Source: Blastocladiella britannica (taxonomy: Eukaryota > Blastocladiomycota > Blastocladiomycetes > Blastocladiales > Blastocladiaceae). Taken from it: a stretch of 11,962 nt of DNA. Shown here in pieces: positions 8,530-11,962 of the stretch. The notes below the pieces were generated by a model. It had not been told where the DNA came from. It saw only the letters and a program-made list of their open reading frames with translations, and did not search any database. Both the position numbers and the translations under genes were made by a program. The number at the start of each line of letters is the position of its first letter. The first letter of the stretch is position 1. Location: NCBI GenBank assembly GCA_025349905.2, contig MU625096.1:1-11962 (forward strand). The letters run 5' to 3'.

Positions 8530-8556
8530 ATCAGAGACACAGGTCATGTCTCTGAT
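8530..8556. repeat. Inverted repeat with perfect 10-bp arms
   Basis: Arms ATCAGAGACA (8530-8539) and TGTCTCTGAT (8547-8556) with a 7-nt loop CAGGTCA. It sits 64-90 bp upstream of the CEP89-like ATG, between two divergent genes. It could be a dimeric protein-binding site or an RNA hairpin if transcribed. No T run follows either arm, so a simple terminator is not suggested. Confidence 0.5.
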
Positions 8557-8619
8557 CCTTCAGCCGAAATCAGAAGTGAAAACAAATCTTCTCATTCCCA
8601 ATTAATTTAAATTCTGGAA

Positions 8620-11441
8620 ATGCCACCAATATCAACGGCACCGTTACTTGCGACGGACGCGGCCAAGCCTGGATTTATGCGCCAGACACGGCCGCCTTTT
8701 GAGTTTTCTGCGCCGCCCAATCGGGTTCCCATTTCGTCGCCCGTCAAATTGCGACCACCTGCACCACCACCACCACCACCGCAAGCGCCGGCACCATCAC
8801 CACCGGTGCAATCGATCTTGAATGGAATCGATCCGGGCGTACATGCCGCCGTGGTCAAGGATGCTACCTTTTTGCGCGCACTTGGTGAATGCGGCTCTTT
8901 TATGGATCATGACCCAAAAAGAATGTTAACGAAAAAGGAACACAGTGGATCGCCTCAATGCGCAACTTTCTCAGGCGATGGGTGGGAAACCGCTGGACGC
9001 TGCCACTGCCGCCATGCCTCTGAGCGAGCTCCTTGGATCGGGAAAGGCATCATGGCTGTGGGATGCCGCCACGCTCTCGCCGCTACTTGCCAGCGTGGAC
9101 AAATATGCTGCCGAAATGAGTGAAAAGCTGCTGAATTTCGAGGTACATGTTCAATGTATTTTTCGAATGCTCGTGGATCGCTGACGCCCTGGAATATGCA
9201 CAGAAACGCGTGCCAGAGCTCGTGTCACGGTGCGAGTCTCTTGCAGCAGAGAACCAGCAGCTGCACCGTCAGCTCGAAACCGCGCATGAACATCGTCCTT
9301 ATGCCGGACCGCGCGCGCAAGGACAGGTCCAAGGGATCACTGCGTATGTTATATTCATTCCAATGTACGCTCCCTACTCACAGAATAAAACATATTAAGG
9401 GATGAGCTCGCGCCGTTGATTGAGCAGAACCAGTCGCTCAAGCAGCAATTGGCCAACATGCGCGCCCATGTCGAACAGGCCGAGGAAGCGCACCAGGAAC
9501 AGCTCGGCGACGCCCACGAGACCGTATCCGCGCTCAAGCACCAAATGTCCGGGCTCAAGACGCAAAACCGCGTGTTGATGGAGACCAAAGTCAATCTCGA
9601 GGGCCAAGTGATGGCCGCTGCCGGCGACGTCGCCGCGTTCGAAGCGGACCTAGCCACCACGCGCCGGCGGCTCGAAGTCGCCGACCATGCGGCCGCCACC
9701 CACGCCGCTCGGGTGATTGACCTCGAGCACCGCGTGACCGAAATCACCGACCGGTTCCAGGGAGCGCTTCAGGACGCACATGCCGCGCACGAGCGAATCG
9801 CGGCGCTGGTTACGGCGTCGCGTGCGGCCGACATCGAGCTCGGCGACGCGCGCGCGCAAAACGCCGACTTGGGACACCGCGTCGACGAGATCGCCGAATT
9901 GCACTCGGCCGTCGTGGACCGGTGTGGTCGGCTCGAGAAGCTGATGGCCGAAGAAGCGACACGGTCAGCGGCCGCGGCGGCGCGCGTGCGGTACCTCGAG
10001 ACCGAGCTGGCCGATGCCACGCGTGCGCGCGACTTGGCACTCGCCGAAAAGGACACTGCGGTGCGCCAGGCGCGGGAGGCGCAGGCTATTGTGGACTCGG
10101 TGGTACCCATGTCGGTGAGCAAGGCAGACGTGGACCGCATGCGCGGCGAGCACGAGCGCATCGTCCAGAAGCTGACGGCCGAGCTCAAGGAGACCTCGAT
10201 GGCGCGCGCTGCGGCGTCGGCCGAGCTGGAAAGGGCTCTGCGCGAGAAGCGAGCATCCGACGAGGAGGCGCTCAAAGCACAGGAGGCGATTCCTCGCGAG
10301 TGCCACCGAGCCGCGAGCGTCGTGGAAGAAATGGCTGCTCGCGTGCGTCAAGTGGAGCGCGAGCGCGCGGATGTTGTCCAGCAACTCAACATGTACGTAT
10401 TTTTCTTGCTGCCGTTGTTTGCCGCCAGACACTCACATCAAGTACATTGGGTATACACATCCAGTCTCCAGAACCGACTGGAGACTCTCGACACCCGGTC
10501 GGTACGGGACAGGGATACGCTCGCCGACGAGCTCGAGTCGGCAACCAAGCGAGCCACCCGCGCCGAAACGATGCTGGAGGATTTCAACGCGGCGAATTTG
10601 AAGCTCACTGAGCAGCTGGCCGATGTCAACAAGCAACTCAGTGAGGCCAAGCTTCTGCTCGAGCAGGCAAAGCGCCGCGCCGTCTCGCTCGAACAAGGAC
10701 ACGAGCGCAAACTCAACGAAAAGGTACATCACTTCATTCATATGACTTTATCGGTTAACTGACCGGCAGGTTATGAAATTTTTATAGGCACAAGAGCATG
10801 CTTCCAGTCTCGCGCAACTCAAGCTCTCGCTCGAGAAAACGACCCACGAGCTGTCGAACTTACGGTTCGTCTCGTCCGAGACCGTCGCCAAGCTCAAGTT
10901 GCAGCACACACAACTATCGCGGGACACCGACCTATTGACCAGCGCACTCCGCGAGCAATTGTCGATGGCGGTGGCCGCCCGGGACGATGCGTTGAGGCAG
11001 CTCAAACAAGCGAAAGCGCGACTCGACCGCGACCTCAAGGCGGAGCAGGTCAAGTGCGCCGAACAAGCACACGCCATCGTGGGACTGCAGGCGCGCGTAC
11101 GCGACCTCGAGACCAAAGTCGCTGACTCGGTGCGGGTGGCGGGTGGTCTGGCGCGCGAAAAAAGGGGTCGTGAGCGCGAGCAGGAGCGGGTCATGGCTGC
11201 TGCCGCTGCCGCTGCTGCTGTGATACCGCCGCGTGTGCCGTCGCCTATCAAGAAGCGCGTATACACTGCTGCTCGGTACGTTCTGTCTTCGATCTGTTGT
11301 TCTTTCCTTCGCTCACCAACAATTTGCAACCACAGGCAACCGTCAACAAGCAAGGTTTCCGTGGATCCCGAAACGTTTGCTCAGGAACTGGAAATGGAAC
11401 TGGCCCGAATCAAGCGACGAGAGCATGCTTCACGCGATTAA
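8620..11441 (+). CDS. CEP89: CEP89-like centrosomal/basal-body coiled-coil protein (815 aa)
   Basis: CEP89 (CCDC123) is a distal-appendage protein of the mother centriole/basal body in ciliated eukaryotes, needed for ciliogenesis. Seven exons: 8620-8884, 8946-9142, 9204-9343, 9400-10392, 10465-10723, 10788-11275, 11336-11441; introns are 56-72 nt, and all join in frame to 815 residues (human CEP89 is close to 780). A Pro-rich head (APPPPPPQAPAPSPP at about 49-63) precedes VDRLNAQLS (89-97) and WLWDAATLSPLL (125-136). As I recall human CEP89, these match in order its HRLNVELS and WLLDIKYLSPLL, followed in both by a helix with ENQQLHRQL / ENEELHQEL and then long coiled coil. Here the coil runs to about residue 740, broken by a poly-Ala and SPIKK segment, and ends in a short charged helix. 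Exon joins restore continuous helix, for example LNFE/KRVPEL. The assignment rests on one short conserved block, so a different coiled-coil family is possible. Confidence 0.6.
8761..8780 (+). repeat. CAC microsatellite encoding a Pro run
   Basis: About six ACC/CCA units in a row in exon 1 of the CEP89-like gene, coding the poly-Pro part of the disordered head. Likely length-variable between strains. Confidence 0.6.
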
Positions 11442-11962
11442 TATATTGACATTTAACTTTGCTTGCTCCACGACCGCCTTCGACTTTACAACATTGGTAT
11501 AGCGGGAGGTTCAATTGGCGAAAAGAGCACAAGAAAAAAATCAAAGTATCAAATGGACAACAAAATGCAGGATATATTTCTCCAACAGAGCTTGGCAGGA
11601 CGCTTGGCAACTTGGGGCCAGGGTATTTGGCAACTTGATCAGGCGTTTCTTGACTCGGTACTTGGCCTCGGGCGACTTGAATGGATGTTTCTTGACTTGA
11701 ACCGAGCCGTGGCGACTTGTTCCGATGCTGGACGACCCTTGAACCGGCGAGTGGGGAGATAGATAGAAGTATAGAAATTGGTGATCTGTTGCTCCTGAAA
11801 TATGCTCTATTTCACCGCATAGAGCGGCCTGCGGCCCTCTTGGTCTCGTTTTGCTGGGTCCGCTTCCCGATCCGGCTGCCCATTCCCCGCCGGTTGGCAG
11901 GAAACATGGTCAAGTAAAAAAGATGAAAATGAGTGGAATGTAACGAGGATCGGTTGATCACA
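11442..11962. other. 521-bp right-end interval without a supportable gene
   Basis: Starts with the 3' UTR of the CEP89-like gene (AT-rich just after the stop at 11441). The remainder has only short frames with no recognisable domain. A 31-codon basic minus-strand frame starts at 11907 (MFPANRRG...) and stops at 11812; a GTGAAAT just at its end could be a donor site, so it might be exon 1 of a minus-strand gene, but no continuation convinced me. The middle holds short degenerate repeats (separate entry). Confidence 0.5.
11604..11719. repeat. Degenerate repeats: GGCRACTTG four times, GTTTCTTGACT twice
   Basis: GGCAACTTG occurs at 11606-11614 and 11629-11637, each within TTGGCAACTTG, and GGCGACTTG at 11671-11679 and 11711-11719. 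GTTTCTTGACT occurs at 11645-11655 and 11687-11697. The last two units repeat with a period of about 40-42 bp and look like a decayed tandem duplication. No coding frame explains them well. Confidence 0.55.

Larger units (their letters stand above)
8394..8619. promoter_or_regulatory. Divergent promoter between orphan gene and CEP89-like gene
   Basis: 226 bp separate the two divergent ATGs. It holds a T-rich/A-rich leader next to the orphan gene (8401-8420), a palindrome with a bZIP-like core (8446-8459), a 10-bp inverted repeat (8530-8556) and an AT-rich stretch (8601-8613) just before the CEP89-like start. Placement suggests that either palindrome could control both genes. Confidence 0.55.

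Noticed and set aside
10769..10787. Alternative 3' splice site GGCAG at about 10769 in the CEP89-like gene
   Set aside because: Using it puts an in-frame TAG before 10788; the downstream TATAG site keeps the frame.
11690..11760. tRNA-like B box (GGTTCAAG) on the minus strand
   Set aside because: The box is imperfect and no matching A box or cloverleaf stems were found around it.
11812..11907. 31-codon basic minus-strand frame starting MFPANRRG
   Set aside because: Too short alone, no recognised family; a possible donor at its end did not lead to a convincing next exon.

Overview
The window looks like nuclear DNA of a GC-rich fungus. It has short spliceosomal introns (54-72 nt, plus one of 172 nt) with GT..AG ends and, in most, a CTAAC/CTGAC/TTAAC-like branch site. 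Coding exons are strongly GC-rich and intergenic DNA is compact and AT-richer. The SEC61 protein is clearly opisthokont/fungal. A probable homologue of the basal-body distal-appendage protein CEP89 suggests a flagellated (zoosporic) fungus, for example a chytrid or blastocladiomycete. That placement is inference, not proof.

Layout: (1) 1-1689, minus strand: 5' part of an ABCC/MRP-type ABC transporter in four exons, running off the left edge before the first nucleotide-binding domain. (2) 1690-2372: noncoding, with clustered GGAAT/ATTCC motifs. (3) 2373-3047, minus: a two-exon Ctr-family copper transporter. (4) 3048-3302: divergent promoter shared by the copper transporter and SEC61. (5) 3303-4965, plus: three-exon SEC61 alpha subunit with a 7-nt first coding exon. 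(6) 5050-7550, minus: two-exon Ala-rich coiled-coil protein of 809 residues, unidentified. (7) 7653-8393, minus: single-exon, disordered protein of 246 residues with an internal duplication. (8) 8394-8619: divergent promoter with two good palindromes. (9) 8620-11441, plus: seven-exon coiled-coil protein of 815 residues, probably CEP89-like. (10) 11442-11962: no supportable gene; degenerate short repeats.

The genes are not one pathway. Three encode membrane proteins (a transporter of the ABCC class, a copper permease, and the ER translocon channel). Two encode long coiled-coil proteins, one probably centriolar. One encodes an orphan low-complexity protein. I found no mobile element, CRISPR, tRNA or rRNA, and no clear evidence of a new multi-gene system. 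The orphan genes and the promoter palindromes are the parts least explained by known families.

All splice models were derived by eye. Each joins in frame with no internal stop and, where the family is known, restores the expected conserved sequence across the junction.
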